This document shows positions 61,878-64,000 of a stretch of DNA of 64,000 bases, piece after piece; the first letter of the stretch is position 1, and each line of letters starts with the position of its first letter. The position numbers and the translations under genes were made by a program. Location: contig CAWHEG010000031.1 of NCBI GenBank assembly GCA_963828405.1, positions 3,286,001 through 3,350,000 of the forward strand, given 5' to 3'. The DNA comes from JANMJD01 sp963828405 (GTDB lineage Bacteria > Actinomycetota > Acidimicrobiia > Acidimicrobiales > Ilumatobacteraceae). Below the pieces are notes generated by a model. It ran no database searches and was not told the origin of the DNA. It worked only from the letters and a program-made list of their open reading frames with translations.

Positions 61878-62117
61878 CTACTGGGCGAGCAGCAGTGACA
61901 GCGCGACGACCGTGAAGATCCAGATCAGGGCGAGCACCGTCGTGATCCGGTTGAGGTTGCGCTCGGCGGCCGTCGAACCGAGGGCCGCGCCCGCTCCGCC
62001 GCCGAACATGTCGGACAGTCCGCCACCGCGCCCGCTGTGCAACAGCACGCCGCCGATCATGGCGAGCAACGATCCGATGTTGAGGATCAGGGCGATGTAT
62101 TTCACGACCGTACGCAC
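61878..62117 (-). CDS. secG: preprotein translocase subunit SecG
   Basis: A 79-residue membrane protein with two helices (IALILNIGSLLAMIGGVLL and TTVLALIWIFTVVALSLLL) separated by the glycine-rich HSGRGGGLSDMFGGG loop that is the SecG hallmark. It joins SecYE in the translocon. GTG start at 62117. It lies 53 bases upstream of tRNA-Leu in the same direction, a common neighbourhood for secG in Actinobacteria. Confidence 0.95.
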   Translation of the reverse strand: MRTVVKYIALILNIGSLLAMIGGVLLHSGRGGGLSDMFGGGAGAALGSTAAERNLNRITTVLALIWIFTVVALSLLLAQ

Positions 62118-62187
62118 GGCTGACCATCTTACCGGTCGCTCGGGCCTTCAACGAAGCACCGAACCGTTCCGACGCCGTCGGGATGGG

Positions 62188-63221
<1,034 letters not shown>

Positions 63222-63225
<4 letters not shown>

Positions 63226-64000
63226 GTCGGCACCACCACGAGTTCTTCGGCACGGATGCAGGCGGTCTCGAGGTCTCCGAACGGTCGCATCTCGGGCAGC
63301 TCCAGCCGACACGCCTCGGTTCCGAACTCGCACCGCGGCCGGAACGCGCACCCTGACGGTGGTCGGAGCATGTTCGGCGGCGCACCGGGGATCGGGACGA
63401 GCCGGGCTCGATCGGAGTGGGGCAGCGAGCGCATCAGACCGCGGGTGTAGGGATGACTCGGGTGATCGAACAGCGGACCGATCGAACCGCGCTCGACGCT
63501 GCGGCCCGCGTACATCACCTGTACCCGGTCGGCGACGCGGGCGACCACGCCCAGATCGTGGGTGATCAGCACGATCGCCGAGTTCAGTTCGCGTTGGATC
63601 CGTTGGAGCACTTCGAGGATCTGGGCCTGGACGGTGACGTCGAGGGCAGTCGTCGGTTCGTCGGCGATCAGCACATCGGGATCGTTGGAGATCGCCATGG
63701 CGATCATCACGCGCTGGCGCATCCCACCCGAGAACTCGTGGGGGAACTGGCGTGCCCGGTCGGCCGGCTGGGGGATGCCCACCATGGCGAGCAGTTCGAC
63801 CGCCCGTGTCATCGCCGCCTTCTTGGAGATTTGCTGATGGGATCGGATCATCTCCACGATCTGATCGCCGATGCGGTGCACGGGGTTCAGCGCGGAGAGC
63901 GGATCCTGGAAGATCATCGCGATCCGCTTGCCGCGGACCCGCCGGACGATCGCCGGATCGACGTTCACCAGTTCGATGTCGCCGAGCCGGGCCGACCCCC
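63222..64000 (-). CDS. oligopeptide/dipeptide ABC transporter ATP-binding protein (OppD/DppD), 5' end outside window
   Basis: At least 258 C-terminal residues of the first ATPase of the pair. The Q-loop AMIFQDPLSALNPVHRIGD is present near the edge; then FSGGMRQRVMIAMAI (signature), VLIADEPTTALDVTVQ (Walker B) and LITHDLGVVARVAD. The Cys-rich tail CAFRPRCEFGTEAC matches its partner. The frame is open through 64000, so the start and Walker A lie outside. GTG 63968 is inside the domain and not the true start. Confidence 0.92.

Overview
The window is one stretch of high-GC chromosome (about 70% GC, many GTG starts, many 1-4 base gene overlaps), as in Actinomycetota. A secreted CAP-domain protein carrying three copies of an LDTR / GYLTxYPCG repeat, stand-alone LigD-type polymerase, ThrH, DUF2510 and PxKF modules suggest an aerobic member of the Acidimicrobiia (Ilumatobacter-like). 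This placement is an inference from gene content, not from a marker gene. I see no prophage, insertion sequence or CRISPR array.

Layout. 0-6 kb: histidine phosphatase (cut by the left edge), a class III aminotransferase preceded by an 18-bp perfect palindrome, and a heterodimeric ABC exporter. 5.9-16.6 kb: DoxX membrane protein with a coupled partner, hexapeptide acyltransferase, type B carboxylesterase, beta-carbonic anhydrase, NylC/DmpA-like P1 hydrolase, PanC, a DUF2510-CPBP protease, a DUF1269 protein, an FAD amine oxidase and an M1 lipoprotein peptidase. 16.7-21.3 kb: the secreted CAP/repeat protein, a ProA-like dehydrogenase and a small secreted protein. 21.4-27.5 kb: a cobalamin-riboswitch-controlled, fully overlapping operon btuF-btuC-btuD-cobO-cobU-cobT-cobS for corrinoid uptake, adenosylation and nucleotide-loop assembly.

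27.5-42.2 kb: mostly catabolic enzymes: LigD-type polymerase, amidase, a 36-residue lysine-rich protein, hydantoinase A-type protein, a second class III aminotransferase, a betaine-homocysteine methyltransferase-like protein, a DUF1989 protein, TSUP permease, membrane diguanylate cyclase, aldehyde dehydrogenase, an enolase-superfamily dehydratase and a serine hydrolase. 42.2-52.2 kb: EamA transporter, Baeyer-Villiger-type monooxygenase, GT-C-like membrane protein, cytochrome P450, cupin dioxygenase-like protein, choline-kinase-like protein, acyl-ACP desaturase, ThrH and an aldo-keto reductase. This looks like oxygenase-rich lipid, steroid or aromatic metabolism.

52.2-64 kb: an accessory-looking block with a 1382-residue TIR-STAND-TM-WD40 protein, a secreted ExeM/NucH-type nuclease and a PhoX-like secreted phosphatase (a plausible phosphate-scavenging pair), ending at tRNA-Leu(GAG). 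Then secG and two oligopeptide ABC ATPase genes, the last cut by the right edge.

Six otherwise well-conserved genes show a one-base frame break (near 12.69, 27.85, 29.765, 37.92, 44.47 and 50.47 kb). Five fit a single inserted base. This density points to base-calling errors in the assembly rather than six real pseudogenes, so those products should be read as probably intact.
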